Source of the DNA: Planctomycetaceae bacterium
GTDB taxonomy: Bacteria > Planctomycetota > Planctomycetia > Planctomycetales > Planctomycetaceae
Direction of reading: 5' to 3'
Assembly (NCBI GenBank): GCA_021732845.1
Contig: JAKFUF010000147.1
Location: forward strand, 33,711 to 97,710
Length of the DNA stretch: 64,000 nt
Shown: piece after piece, positions 43,416 to 53,314 of the stretch
Layout: every line of letters begins with the position of its first letter
How positions within the stretch are numbered: position 1 is the first letter of the stretch
Translations under genes and position numbers: made by a program
Notes under the pieces: model-generated
What the model was told of the DNA's origin: nothing
The model's database searches: none
Seen by the model: the letters and a program-made list of their open reading frames with translations, nothing else

Positions 43416-46121
43416 GTGCCGCACGAGATCCTGTACACGTCAGCTCCGCGTGGCTTGAAACCGGGTAGCCAGGGGTTTTGCACCGTCGTCAGCACCATGG
43501 GCATCCCCACGCTGCTGGCGGAAAAACTGGAGTCCCTCAGCGGCTATCGGCAGGTCTATACCGGCGATCAGGCCGCGCTCAACCCGGTCAACCACATTCA
43601 TGTGGCACTGACCATCGGCGGACGCAAATACCACGTGCTCTCTGCCGTGCGCGATGCCGGTCAAGATTACACGCAACGGTCGAACAAGCTCGCGCATCAT
43701 GTGGCTCTGGAGTCAGGCGAACTGCCCCCCGCAGGTGCCGCCGCGTTGCTCGCCACACCCGGATTCTGCGAGACAACCTGGAACGGTGAGCCACGGTTGC
43801 TGCCGGCCGCCCGCAAGATTCCGGCTGTCGATCGCCCGGCAAAGATTTGCCAGGCTTGGACCAATGTGACCGGGGATGCCGGATGGGCGGGCGTGCTGGC
43901 CGAGACGGTGCTGCAACACCCGGCGCGGCCCACGGTCCTCGTGTTTCCACCCGGTTTGGAAGTTCTTCCGCTCGTCGTCGAAGCCGTGGCTCTGCTGCCC
44001 GCCGACCGCCGCTGGGAGGCGACCTTCAGCACGTACTTCACCAAGGCCTCGACCGGGACCGAGTGCTTGTGGCGGTTCGTGCTGGAAGGGACGCCGGAGG
44101 CACAGGCAGCGCGGCGCGCGGGGCCGGTTTGGGATCTGACGCGGCCGATGGACCGCGCGCAGGGTGGTTCACTGGTCAACACCGCGCGTACGGGAATTGC
44201 CGTTCGCGCCGAACCTGCTGCTCTGGCTGTGCGGCCGCCGGCCGCCAACAAGTCGAACCCCGACCCATTCGAGGGTGAGAAGCTGGTTGAACCGCCGCCG
44301 ATCCCCAGGCAGCGCACGGAACCAGTCGCACCGGACGCCGGCCGTTGGAGTTCATCAGGTGGGGTAAACCTTCCGTCAGACGCGCCAACGCAACCTCCGG
44401 TGCTGGCGGCCGCCGCGGCCACCAGTCGTTCTGCGGCGACGCGTTCTCCCGTCATCGTGGTCCGTGCTGGCAACCGCTCGGTCATCCCAATTGTTGTTGG
44501 AGCCGTGGCACTGCTCCTGACCATTCCGCTGACCATCTTGATCACTCTGCAACTCACACGGCAAACATTGCCTGCCGTCCCTGTCACCAAGGCCGATTCC
44601 GAGAAGACTTTGATCGCCGCGATCGAGAAAGACGACGACGCCAGGGTTCCGGAAGCCGTTCTTCCCGCCCCGGTGAAGCCTGCCAAAACTACGTCCACAG
44701 AGAAGTCTTCGGCACCGAAGCCAACTGCAGACAAGGCCCTGCCCGGCGAAGAGCAGATGGAACCCGCCACGGTCCTGGCAAACAAAGCGACTGTGCAGCC
44801 TGCACCTTCCCAGGCGCGACCCTCCGAACCTGCTCGGGGAAATCCACCGGAGACACCCGGCGAAAAGGTCGCGGTTGTCTCTGCTCCGTCCCTGGTCGTC
44901 GTACCTCCGGTCATTGACCAAAAATTTGTCGTCTTGGGATCCGCCGCCGCGGCGAGTTTTCATGAGTCCGCAGATTCCGACGCGGTTCATCGCCTCTACG
45001 CGGGAGACGAGCTGTACGTGCCATCGGGGGCCAGCGTCCGGATTGATGCCGGCCGCGACACGTTCGTCACCGTGCTTGGTGCGGACGTGTTTGGTACCCG
45101 GCTGGTGATGGATCGACCGGGAGGCGAAGAGCAGCCGACCCGCATCAAAGTTGACGACGCTCGAATCCGCATCGAGTGGGCGAAAGCCTGCGGAGTGGAA
45201 CTGGAAACGGCCTCTGACGCGCTGCGCTTTCCTGATGTCGATGCGCCGGCGGTGATGGTACTGGAGTTGGCGGGACCCAAGGTTGATGCGAGTTTTGTGA
45301 TGGTCACCCCAGAGTCTCCCGACAAGTCCTGGATTTTCAGAGGCAAAAAGATTCGCCAAAGTTCCGCCGAGAAAATCCCCGAGTGGAGTAAGAAGGCCCC
45401 CAAGCCAGGGATGCTGCCGGGGATCACCTCTCCGTCCGGTTCGCGAATCATCGGCACCGATGGGGGACGCAGACTGCTGGGGAAATTGTCAGACGCCGGC
45501 GGCATGCGCTTGACCCTGGCCCTGATGCAGGACGCACTGGGTAACACCGAGCCGCTCGTCAAGCTGTTGCTGGAGTGGGATGACGCGCTCGACGAAAGAT
45601 TGCCTCCAAGTTTCGTTTGGATTCTGCTGCTCGATTCGATCGTTGACAGTCCGAGATTTCATAAGGCTCTGGTGGCAGTCGCACCGGATGCCAAGGATTG
45701 GCTTCCCGATTGGGATGCAATTTGCAGGTCGGATCTGGAGCTTGCGATCGACGCCGAGAAGCCAGGAAACCAAAAGATTCCGAATGCCGAATATGCGGTC
45801 TCTCTGAATCTGCTGCTCGACTGGTCCGGCGATAATTCCCTGATCAAGCGTGCTTTATCCCGTTGGAAGCTGCGGCGGATCGCCGTGGCATGGGACAAGG
45901 CCGGCAAGAACGCCGATTCAAAACCAAAACCCGGGAAACCGCCCAAATTTCCGCCGATGCCGAATCCAGACTCGATGAGTCCACGGGAAGACCTGCCCAG
46001 GGATTTCCTGACCAAGTGGAACGCGTGGATCGTCCACTATATCGAGAAGAAGACGGACAATGCCGAGGCAAAGAAAGGCGAGGGAGCAACTGGCACGGCT
46101 CCGAAACCGCGAACAGAATGA
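43416..46121 (+). CDS. large membrane protein with GAP1-N2-like domain
   Basis: 901 residues. Residues 1-230 look like the GAP1-N2 domain of bacterial GTPase-associated conflict proteins (PHEILYTSAPRGLKPGSQGF, then the D-Y-x-x-R-x-N-x-x-A-H-H-V signature DYTQRSNKLAHHV near residues 87-99, and FCETTW). Then a Pro/Ser-rich linker, a membrane helix near 358-380 (VIPIVVGAVALLLTIPLTILI), a low-complexity K/P/A stretch, and a 350-residue C-terminal part with a possible FecR-like or jelly-roll domain (YAGDELYVPSGASVRIDAGR) and a helical end. GTG 43416 has CGGGAG upstream. The domain call is by eye only. Confidence 0.65.
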   Translation: MPHEILYTSAPRGLKPGSQGFCTVVSTMGIPTLLAEKLESLSGYRQVYTGDQAALNPVNHIHVALTIGGRKYHVLSAVRDAGQDYTQRSNKLAHHVALESGELPPAGAAALLATPGFCETTWNGEPRLLPAARKIPAVDRPAKICQAWTNVTGDAGWAGVLAETVLQHPARPTVLVFPPGLEVLPLVVEAVALLPADRRWEATFSTYFTKASTGTECLWRFVLEGTPEAQAARRAGPVWDLTRPMDRAQGGSLVNTARTGIAVRAEPAALAVRPPAANKSNPDPFEGEKLVEPPPIPRQRTEPVAPDAGRWSSSGGVNLPSDAPTQPPVLAAAAATSRSAATRSPVIVVRAGNRSVIPIVVGAVALLLTIPLTILITLQLTRQTLPAVPVTKADSEKTLIAAIEKDDDARVPEAVLPAPVKPAKTTSTEKSSAPKPTADKALPGEEQMEPATVLANKATVQPAPSQARPSEPARGNPPETPGEKVAVVSAPSLVVVPPVIDQKFVVLGSAAAASFHESADSDAVHRLYAGDELYVPSGASVRIDAGRDTFVTVLGADVFGTRLVMDRPGGEEQPTRIKVDDARIRIEWAKACGVELETASDALRFPDVDAPAVMVLELAGPKVDASFVMVTPESPDKSWIFRGKKIRQSSAEKIPEWSKKAPKPGMLPGITSPSGSRIIGTDGGRRLLGKLSDAGGMRLTLALMQDALGNTEPLVKLLLEWDDALDERLPPSFVWILLLDSIVDSPRFHKALVAVAPDAKDWLPDWDAICRSDLELAIDAEKPGNQKIPNAEYAVSLNLLLDWSGDNSLIKRALSRWKLRRIAVAWDKAGKNADSKPKPGKPPKFPPMPNPDSMSPREDLPRDFLTKWNAWIVHYIEKKTDNAEAKKGEGATGTAPKPRTE

Positions 46122-46200
46122 CTCAGCCCCACGCAGTGCTGTGTTGGACGGCCATGATTGCCGTTCAGGTTGCGGTTCCATACATGGTGTTCCCTCCTTC

Positions 46201-47058
46201 ATGAAGAAACTGATCATCGGCTGTGGGTATCTTGGCCAGCGTGTCGCCAAAGCGTGGCTCAACAACCCGGACGAGGTTTGGGCACTGACCCGCAGCCCGG
46301 AGCGCGGCGAAACGTGGCGGTCCAGTGGAATCCGACCAGTGCTTGGCGATGTCAACGATCCCAATGTCCTGGCTGGCTTCCCTGAGCCACAGATCGACAC
46401 ATTGCTGTATGCGGTGGGTTGGGACCGTTCGTCTGGAAAATCGCAACGGGAGGTGTACGTCGCCGGCCTCGAGAATGTGCTGCGGGGCGTCGGTCCGCGG
46501 GTTCGCCGGGTGATCTATATCTCCAGCACCAGTGTCTACGGCCAGGACGACGGGAGCGTGGTCGATGAAGATTCGCCCTGTGAGCCACTGGCAGAAAATG
46601 GACAGGTCTGCCTGGAGGCTGAGCGCGTGTTGCGCAGAGCATGTCCGCAGGCGAACATCCTGCGGCTCGCGGGAATCTACGGACCGGGACGCCTCGTGGC
46701 TCGCGTCGAAGCGCTGCGGGCGGGAACGCCGTTGACCGGCAACCCCGAGGCGTGGCTCAACATGATTCATGTGGAAGACGCCGTGCAGGCGGTTCAAGCG
46801 TGCGAACAGCACGGGCGACCTGCGGCAACATACCTGGTGGCGGATGATCAACCGCTACCCCGAAGCGCCTTTTACGCCGCGGTCTGCCAGCGGATAAACG
46901 CGCCGATGCCCACGTTTGCACCAGACAGCACCGCGCCGCGCGGCAACAAAACGTTGAACAAGCGCTGTTCCAATCTCCGGCTGCGAACCGAACTCGGAGT
47001 GGACCTGCTGTATCCCACGATTGAGCAGGGTCTGGACGCGGTGCTGCCCCCAAGTTGA
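46201..47058 (+). CDS. NAD-dependent epimerase/SDR-like protein
   Basis: 285 residues, extended short-chain dehydrogenase fold of the YeeZ/nucleoside-sugar epimerase type. N-terminal LIIGCGYLGQRVAKAW has the G-x-G-x-x-G site. The active-site region reads ISSTSVYGQDDG (Ser/Thr and Tyr) but the usual Y-x-x-x-K is not clear; EAERVLRRA and ILRLAGIYGPGR follow. This resembles the atypical SDR group lacking the YxxxK, so its reaction is not certain. ATG 46201 has no strong ribosome site. Confidence 0.85.
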   Translation: MKKLIIGCGYLGQRVAKAWLNNPDEVWALTRSPERGETWRSSGIRPVLGDVNDPNVLAGFPEPQIDTLLYAVGWDRSSGKSQREVYVAGLENVLRGVGPRVRRVIYISSTSVYGQDDGSVVDEDSPCEPLAENGQVCLEAERVLRRACPQANILRLAGIYGPGRLVARVEALRAGTPLTGNPEAWLNMIHVEDAVQAVQACEQHGRPAATYLVADDQPLPRSAFYAAVCQRINAPMPTFAPDSTAPRGNKTLNKRCSNLRLRTELGVDLLYPTIEQGLDAVLPPS

Positions 47059-47175
47059 ATAAGCACCTGTCAGCAATTTGTTTCATTTGGCCACACCAAT
47101 GCATGCCTGACAACTTGTCTCTGGCATGAATTGCTGCAAAATCAGCCGGCATCACAGAAAAATTTTATAAGTGAT

Positions 47176-47204
47176 TTTCACGAACGATTGGCGAACGGTA
47201 TAGT
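47176..47204 (+). promoter_or_regulatory. candidate sigma-70-type promoter
   Basis: TTTCAC at 47176-47181, a 17-base spacer, and TATAGT at 47199-47204, in an AT-rich stretch 85 bases ahead of the zinc-ribbon gene at 47289. Seen by eye; planctomycete promoter consensus is poorly known. Confidence 0.4.
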
Positions 47205-47288
47205 CAAATTTAATCCACAAGGCCGCCGCTGACCTTGCGTGATCCATCTCTCACAAGCGGCACTCGATCTCGATTTCCCGAGGCGCTG

Positions 47289-48746
47289 ATGGCTGGGTTT
47301 TCGCTGCTGTGTCCGCTGTGCAAGGCCACGCTCAAACTGAAAATGGCACCGCCAGCGGGAAAGAAGCTGACCTGCCCCAAATGCCAGAAGCCTTTCAAGG
47401 TTCCGGCTCCGCACCAGCCGGAATCGTCCGAATCGTTTTCAAACCTCAACGAAGACGATGCCATCGACGACTCGCCCGAGGAAGAGGAAGAAGAGGACGA
47501 AGTCGAACAGGAGACCCCGGAAAAATCGGCTCGGCGGGTAAGTAGTCGGCGTAAAACGGGCGGAACGAGTTCCCGAAAGTCGAACTTCAACGTCGTTCCC
47601 TGGATCCTTGGCGGCATCGGCGTTTTGGTGGTCCTGGCCGGCATTGGCGTGGTGGGCTACCTCGCCTTGACGATGATGCCACAGGCGAAGAACAAGCTCG
47701 ACCTGACGTATCTGCCCGACGACTGCCGGGCAGTCGTCTATTGCCGAGTTCAGCGGCTCCATGATGCGGGAGGCATGAAATCGCTGGTGGAAAGCCCGCT
47801 GTTCGCCATGCAGAGCGCCATGTTGCCACAGACATTAGGGTTCGGTCTCCGAGACATCAGCAGCCTGACGATCGGATTGAACTCCGCGGATGCGATGCCA
47901 GCCGGGGCGGTGGCAAACTTGCAGGATCTGGCAAAGATCGATGCGAAGTTCGTGGCCGTGATCCGGTTTAACAAGCCTGTTGAGCAAGACCGCCTCAAAA
48001 AGGCGCTCACTCTGGAAGACGGTGGAAAGTATCTGAAAGCGAAACCGCTTCCAAACTTGCCCGGCAAGACATTGGCCGCATTTTTCCCCAAACCCGATGT
48101 CTTCGTGGTGGGGACGGAAGCTGAAATCGCGTCGGCACTCGATCGGGGTGAACAGCAACAGCGCCGCGCTGACCTGGATTTCATCAACCCGGACCATATT
48201 TTCATCTTCGCCACCCTGAAGGATCCCAAATCCACGGAGGCTCCCGCGCCGCTGCCGCCCATGGTCTCGGCGGATGTGAAGAAGCTATTGGAGTTCCTGC
48301 GGACCAAAACCACGGGCATGTGCGTGACATTCGATGTTACCAGGGCGGCTTTGGTTGAAGTTTCCTTTGTCTGCCATGACAAAGCGGCGGTGGACGAAGT
48401 GCTGGCAGAAGTGAAGAAATCGATTGATTCGGGCAAAACCGAGTGGAACCGTTTTAAACCCTTCTTGGGTCCGGCGGGCGACCAAATCGATCCTATCGTC
48501 AAATCTCTGGACGCTAGGGCTGAGCTTGATTACCCAGGTGTCACCGTCAGAACGGCCATCCCTGAAGAAGTGATGCATACGGCTGGAGGGACTGTGCGCG
48601 GCGAAGCGCCTGGCGGTGGCTTGCCGGCAGGCTTGCCCACCGACCTGCCAGGCGTGCCCGCTGGAATTCCTGCCGCCCCTGGATCGCCGGGAGAAAGTAC
48701 TCCACCCGGTCCCGTCGAATTGCCAGTTTTGGGGCCGGCCCCCTGA
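47289..48746 (+). CDS. zinc-ribbon membrane protein, hypothetical
   Basis: 485 residues. N-terminal zinc ribbon C8-x-x-C11 and C29-x-x-C32 (CPLC and CPKC), then an acidic/charged linker (EEEEEEDEVEQE), a membrane helix at about 105-128 (WILGGIGVLVVLAGIGVVGYLAL), and a large C-terminal region starting LTYLPDDCRAVVYCRVQRL that has mixed strands and helices and ends in a collagen-like glycine/proline tail (GVPAGIPAAPGSPGES). The ribbon is cytoplasmic and the large part outside if the helix is single-pass. Same plan as the next gene. Family not recognised. Confidence 0.75.
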   Translation: MAGFSLLCPLCKATLKLKMAPPAGKKLTCPKCQKPFKVPAPHQPESSESFSNLNEDDAIDDSPEEEEEEDEVEQETPEKSARRVSSRRKTGGTSSRKSNFNVVPWILGGIGVLVVLAGIGVVGYLALTMMPQAKNKLDLTYLPDDCRAVVYCRVQRLHDAGGMKSLVESPLFAMQSAMLPQTLGFGLRDISSLTIGLNSADAMPAGAVANLQDLAKIDAKFVAVIRFNKPVEQDRLKKALTLEDGGKYLKAKPLPNLPGKTLAAFFPKPDVFVVGTEAEIASALDRGEQQQRRADLDFINPDHIFIFATLKDPKSTEAPAPLPPMVSADVKKLLEFLRTKTTGMCVTFDVTRAALVEVSFVCHDKAAVDEVLAEVKKSIDSGKTEWNRFKPFLGPAGDQIDPIVKSLDARAELDYPGVTVRTAIPEEVMHTAGGTVRGEAPGGGLPAGLPTDLPGVPAGIPAAPGSPGESTPPGPVELPVLGPAP

Positions 48747-48974
48747 GAAGATGCATTCCCTTCTCATCCCTCGCAAGGAATGCGGTGGGGACGGTCGCGA
48801 ATCCCTCAGCGTATTTCTATCGTATTTCTGTAGTGCAGTCAGTTTCGAAGGAACGTCAGGAGGGTCAGGGCATGGAAGCCCGTTTCGGATTTGACATGGA
48901 GTGCGTTGGCGGGCTGCCAGTTCACAGCCGCGACAAACAGCGGTTGACCTGGCGTATTATGGAGTCTTTAGTCG

Positions 48975-50609
48975 ATGGCGATTCCAACAACCTGTTCGGC
49001 TTGTGGAAAAATCACCCGCATTAAAGATGAAATGGCGGGCAAGAAGTTTAAATGTGGAGACTGTGGCGCGGTCGTCGCGGTTCCCGTATCCGGAAAATCC
49101 AAAGCCAGCGCAAAGGCAGCGGACGACGAGGATGAGTACACGCTTCCCAAGAGTTCCCGGCGCGGTCGGTTTGACGACGAGGCCGATGACGATGACGATG
49201 ACGTTGCACGCGACCGTCGCTCAGGTTCAGGCCGCTCGCGTTCACGCCGGTCCAACGTCGTTTGGTTGGCGGTCGGTGGCGGATTGGTGGTGCTTTGCCT
49301 CGCTTGCGTCTGCGTGATTCCATTCTATTACCTCTTCAGTCCGCGTGTTGCGCCGAGTCCGCAGGTCGCCGCCCAGCCTGAACGGATACCACAGGTGCCC
49401 GGGCGAACCTCACAGCCGGACCCCCAAGGGTTTGGACAACCTCCGCAGCAGGCATTTCCAGAGTTCGCGCAGAATAATGCCGCCCAGCCGCCAACCCTGC
49501 CGATTCCCATGCCGGAAATGCCGCGCCCGCCGGCAATTCCTGTCCCACCAGCTCCCAAAGAGATCGAAAAGCCTGTCCTAGACAACGAGCCCGCCCGCGA
49601 TTGGGCCGTGAAAGTCGATCCTCCCGCAGCGACGAAGTGGGTCGATGACAAAGTCAAGGTTCAGGTGCGGGTTCCCGGAACACAACTCGGCGGAGCGATC
49701 TTCGCACCGGGTCCCAGCCCCTTCGTCTGCGTCGGCTCCAGCTTTACTGAACGGGATTTCCGCGAAGTCTGGGACCTGAGCACAATGAAAAAACTGGGAA
49801 CGATCCGCGGGATTTCAGCGGACCGAGACCATGCCGCCCTCAGTCCGGACGGAAAATACTACGCGGCTTATGCTCCCTTGAAACAGGTGGTGATCCTTTG
49901 GGATGTCGCCAAGAGCAAGCCCCTCGGGCAAATGAAGACTCCGCATGGATTCTTCCACTGGCTCGAATTCGCCGGTACCGACAAACTCCTGGTCACAGTT
50001 GGCCAGGAGACGTTTGTGACAAAACTGCCCACCGGGGCGCTCGATCGAACATTTGAACGAGAGATCAGGGACCAGGGGAATGTACAGGGGGTAAGCCTGG
50101 GCGGAAGCTATCTCGTCGATTTTGAGAGCGAACACGGCGACCAGCGGCTCAAATTCACCGACCTGGCCACGGGCAAATCTGCCGGAGCATTGCCGGTCCC
50201 CTCCACGGGACTCGGTTTCATGCACTGTCATGGGATCGGCTTTTCGCCCGATGGGCAGGAACTGGCGGTCCTGTTCAAGCTCGTGCTTGATGCCGACGTG
50301 CTGATTTGGGACGTGGCCACGGGCGAGTTGAAGGAGCGAATCCCCCTGCCGGACTTCACGCGGCAGTTGGAACAGGCCACCTTCTTCAAGGGGCAAAAGA
50401 TGCAGTGGTTCCCCGACAAGCAGCGGATCCTGGTGCATGGCTATGGCATCGTTGACCGACGGGAAGCCAAGTTGGTGCACACCTTCAGCGCAGACAGTGA
50501 CTATCCGGCGGAGTTGCCCCGCAAGGTTTTAAGTGACACCAAAATCGGAATCGTTCACGGGCCATTTGCCAAACCAATGACATTGGTGACCGCGAAGGTG
50601 GGCGAGTAA
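48975..50609 (+). CDS. zinc-ribbon membrane protein with WD40 propeller
   Basis: 544 residues. N-terminal zinc ribbon C7-x-x-C10 and C27-x-x-C30, almost the same spacing as the previous gene (17 against 16 residues between pairs). Then a charged linker (DDEADDDDDD, DRRSGSGRSRSRR), membrane helix at about 95-117, a Pro-rich linker, and a propeller from about 205 with blades ALSPDGKYYAAY, WDVAKSKPLG, GFSPDGQELAVL and IWDVATGELK. This is a recurring planctomycete architecture; the ribbon may link membrane and cytoplasm. Starts at ATG 48975 with GGAG at 48961-48964. Confidence 0.82.
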   Translation: MAIPTTCSACGKITRIKDEMAGKKFKCGDCGAVVAVPVSGKSKASAKAADDEDEYTLPKSSRRGRFDDEADDDDDDVARDRRSGSGRSRSRRSNVVWLAVGGGLVVLCLACVCVIPFYYLFSPRVAPSPQVAAQPERIPQVPGRTSQPDPQGFGQPPQQAFPEFAQNNAAQPPTLPIPMPEMPRPPAIPVPPAPKEIEKPVLDNEPARDWAVKVDPPAATKWVDDKVKVQVRVPGTQLGGAIFAPGPSPFVCVGSSFTERDFREVWDLSTMKKLGTIRGISADRDHAALSPDGKYYAAYAPLKQVVILWDVAKSKPLGQMKTPHGFFHWLEFAGTDKLLVTVGQETFVTKLPTGALDRTFEREIRDQGNVQGVSLGGSYLVDFESEHGDQRLKFTDLATGKSAGALPVPSTGLGFMHCHGIGFSPDGQELAVLFKLVLDADVLIWDVATGELKERIPLPDFTRQLEQATFFKGQKMQWFPDKQRILVHGYGIVDRREAKLVHTFSADSDYPAELPRKVLSDTKIGIVHGPFAKPMTLVTAKVGE

Positions 50610-50614
50610 AGAAC

Positions 50615-50653
50615 GAAACCCGGGGACTTGGTTGAGCCAAGTCTCCGGGTTTC
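50615..50653. terminator. bidirectional terminator hairpin
   Basis: GAAACCCGGGGACTTGG / CCAAGTCTCCGGGTTTC with a short loop, 6 bases after the zinc-ribbon/WD40 stop and 14 before the convergent TolC-like stop. T-rich TTTCTTG on one side and A-rich GAACGAAAC on the other suit termination in both directions. Confidence 0.8.
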
Positions 50654-50666
50654 TTGAAATCGGTCT

Positions 50667-52931
50667 CTATTCCGGGGCGTCTCCTGCTTCCGCGGCCGTT
50701 GTGGAGGCCGCGGGTGCCTCGAAATTCTCCAAAATCGACTCGCCGCTGGTGTTGACTGCCTCCGGTGCGGCGGATTCCGTCGCCTCCGCATCCGCGGACT
50801 CTATCGCCTCTGTTTCTGCGGAACGCGCGGCTTCATCGGATGGCTGGGACAGTGTGGCGTTTGGCTCAATCGGACCCGTCTGCTGGTACATGTCGGCCGG
50901 GTCAGTTGTGGGAACCTCCACCCCATTGGGGTCGGCCGGCATCTGGCCTTCCTTGATGACCAGTTGCATGTAGGCCCCCTGCGTCACCACCTTTGGCTGC
51001 TTCAACACTTTTTCCAGCCGGTTTTCCAGTGGCTGGCTTCGCAGGCGGAAGCGTTCGTCCGCATCTTCGTAGGCCTTGACCGGCCAGCCGCCTTCCTGCA
51101 GGAACACTTCGTTGTAGTCCAGAATCGAACCTTTTTCGAAGTGGACGTTCTTGATGGCCAGCGTGTATTCGGTGAGCGCCCGGTAGTAGGTGTTCTCCGA
51201 TTCCGCCACGCCACGCTGGGCGTCGAGCACGAGGAACAGCTTGGCGGCGTCGCGTTCGTAACCTTCGACAGCTTGCAGGGCCTCGAGCTTTTCCTGAGAG
51301 GCGATGCGGCGGTTGAAGTTTGTCTGCAGCACCGCGTAGGCTCGTTCCAAGTCCGCCAGGGCGTTGCTCAGGTCGAGCACCACCTCGCGTTCCTGCTCAC
51401 GCAGCAGCACTCGCTCGCGGGACAGCAACAGTTCGGCGTTCCGCACCGCGGCATGGCCCCGGCGGAAACCGAGCGGCATGTTGAACTCGGCACCGAGCTG
51501 CCATTCCTGGTACTGCCCCTGTGTCAGGTTGCTGACGGCGTCGTCGGCGATCACCTGGCCGGGGTCGACCTGACCATTTTGAATCAGATCGCGGCCCAAG
51601 CCACGCCAACGATAACGGCCGACAGCATCCAATGTGGGCAGCAGGAATTTCTTGGCCGCTTCCAGCTCGAGTTCGCGGCGCTTGACGATCCATTTCTGCC
51701 GCCGCAGCTCGACGCGGCGGGTCAGCGCTTCCGCCAGAATGTCGTCCCAGCAGAAGACGATCTTCGCCTCTGGTGGCTCGTCGGCGGGGCGAATCGTCCG
51801 GCCATCGTTGATCGGAATTCCCATCAGCAGCCGCAGGCGACGCTCAGCCAGGTTGACGCCGGCCGTGCCCCGGAACGTGCCGCCGCTGGAACCGTTGTTC
51901 GTATGCGTGCCTTCCAGCAGCTTGCCCGTGAGGGCGTTCTGCACGTCTTCCTGCAGCCGGAAGTACTGTTCGCGGGCCAGAGATTCCTGCTCGGCCCCCA
52001 GCCGGCCGGCAGCCACCTGCGGGCTGACTCTGCGCCATGTTTCCAGGGCGGCATCGCGGGCGTTGATTTTGGCGTCGAGGTCGCGGTAGGCGTAGTACAA
52101 ATCCCAGTAGGCGTTCTCGACGTCGCTCACGTAGTTTCGCACGCCGATTTCGAAATCGGCCAGGTTCACGTCGGTGTTGATCCGGGCCACCAGCACGCCG
52201 TTGAACACACCCGGCGTGTTCGTCGGCCCGGCGATGCGGTTGAAGTCCGCACCGCCGCCAAACAGCAGCGGATGGCGGACTTCCATGTCCATCCATGTGG
52301 TCCAGGCACTGGGCACGGCGTTGCCGGGAGCATTGTTGGCATCGTAGTTCGTGTAGTTCTTGACGCTGTAGGTGGTGCCCAGGGCACTGCGCTTGGACAG
52401 CCCCGCCTGGAAGACGCTGGTGTCCTGTTGGAACTGGCGTGTTCCACCGCCGAAGAACGTGTTGTTCAGGGCGCGGTCGTTCTTTTCGTGGAACAGCGAC
52501 GTGGTCAACTGGGCGTCAAACGCACTGAGTGCGGCCTCGACGCCGAAGCGCGGGTCGGTCTCCTGGATCGCGGGATCCTGGACCGTCCGGAGTGTGGCGG
52601 GTGTGCGCAGGATCAACCCGCCCAAGTCGCGCAAAACCTTGGAGTTTTGCAAGGCGAGTTCGACGGCCTCTTCGAGCCGCAGATCCCAATACTCGCGGTT
52701 TTCGGCTTCAATCGAAACCGGCCCCACGGTCGAGGCGGTGTCAAAATCAACCGGCGTCTCGACGTCCGGGTTTTCAACATTGATGCCGGCGTACTTGTAC
52801 CGGACCTGGTCGGCCTCTGCCTCGGTGGTGGGCGCGGTCCATTCCGGCTTTTTCTGCCAGGAGCAACCCGATAGCGTCAGCGCGGCCGCGGTCACCGACA
52901 TCGCGAAATTTGCAAATAATGCCCGTCGCAT
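50667..52931 (-). CDS. TolC-family outer membrane lipoprotein
   Basis: 754 residues, larger than typical TolC (about 450-500). Signal ends in lipobox L-T-L-S-G-C. Two outer-membrane-efflux (OEP) helical repeats are visible, for example LRLEEAVELALQNSKVLRDLGG at the first and a DILAEALTRRVELRRQKWIVKRRELELEAAKK-type helical hairpin at the second, with 'NMPLGFRRGHAAVRNAELLLSRE' continuing. The extra length is an N-terminal region and an acidic C-terminal tail. It would be the exit channel of a tripartite pump, but no inner-membrane pump or adaptor gene lies beside it. ATG 52931 has GGAGGA upstream. Confidence 0.88.
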   Translation of the reverse strand: MRRALFANFAMSVTAAALTLSGCSWQKKPEWTAPTTEAEADQVRYKYAGINVENPDVETPVDFDTASTVGPVSIEAENREYWDLRLEEAVELALQNSKVLRDLGGLILRTPATLRTVQDPAIQETDPRFGVEAALSAFDAQLTTSLFHEKNDRALNNTFFGGGTRQFQQDTSVFQAGLSKRSALGTTYSVKNYTNYDANNAPGNAVPSAWTTWMDMEVRHPLLFGGGADFNRIAGPTNTPGVFNGVLVARINTDVNLADFEIGVRNYVSDVENAYWDLYYAYRDLDAKINARDAALETWRRVSPQVAAGRLGAEQESLAREQYFRLQEDVQNALTGKLLEGTHTNNGSSGGTFRGTAGVNLAERRLRLLMGIPINDGRTIRPADEPPEAKIVFCWDDILAEALTRRVELRRQKWIVKRRELELEAAKKFLLPTLDAVGRYRWRGLGRDLIQNGQVDPGQVIADDAVSNLTQGQYQEWQLGAEFNMPLGFRRGHAAVRNAELLLSRERVLLREQEREVVLDLSNALADLERAYAVLQTNFNRRIASQEKLEALQAVEGYERDAAKLFLVLDAQRGVAESENTYYRALTEYTLAIKNVHFEKGSILDYNEVFLQEGGWPVKAYEDADERFRLRSQPLENRLEKVLKQPKVVTQGAYMQLVIKEGQMPADPNGVEVPTTDPADMYQQTGPIEPNATLSQPSDEAARSAETEAIESADAEATESAAPEAVNTSGESILENFEAPAASTTAAEAGDAPE

Positions 52932-53314
52932 CGCAGGACATCCTCCCCCGGATTCACTCATTCCTGTGGCCGCGTCTGGGTCGCACCAATCCTGTCTGGC
53001 TGCCAGAAGGGCACACCAGACTGCGACCTACGTGTCAATACCAGACTTATCGTCAAATCCGTCGAATGTGGTGTAGCCGTTTCCTACAGAACATCCAGAA
53101 AAGTTCGCCAGCCACGGCCGTGAAGTGCAGCGGGATGCTGCAGCCCCCCGTTGTCCAATACGTCCCGCGAATCGGATGCAGCGACGCATCCGCTGTTGGA
53201 TATCGCTGTTGCGCCATTTTCGTTACGATGCCGCGCATTGACCTCGATCGCTGCGGCCGGGATTTGCGCAGCTCAAAGCCACGGGCTCACAGGCTGGATC
53301 AGGAGCGCTTGTCG

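Noticed and set aside
50964..52874. Long plus-strand frame opposite the TolC-like gene
   Set aside because: Antisense shadow with no domain, start site or signal; the minus-strand gene has lipobox and OEP features.
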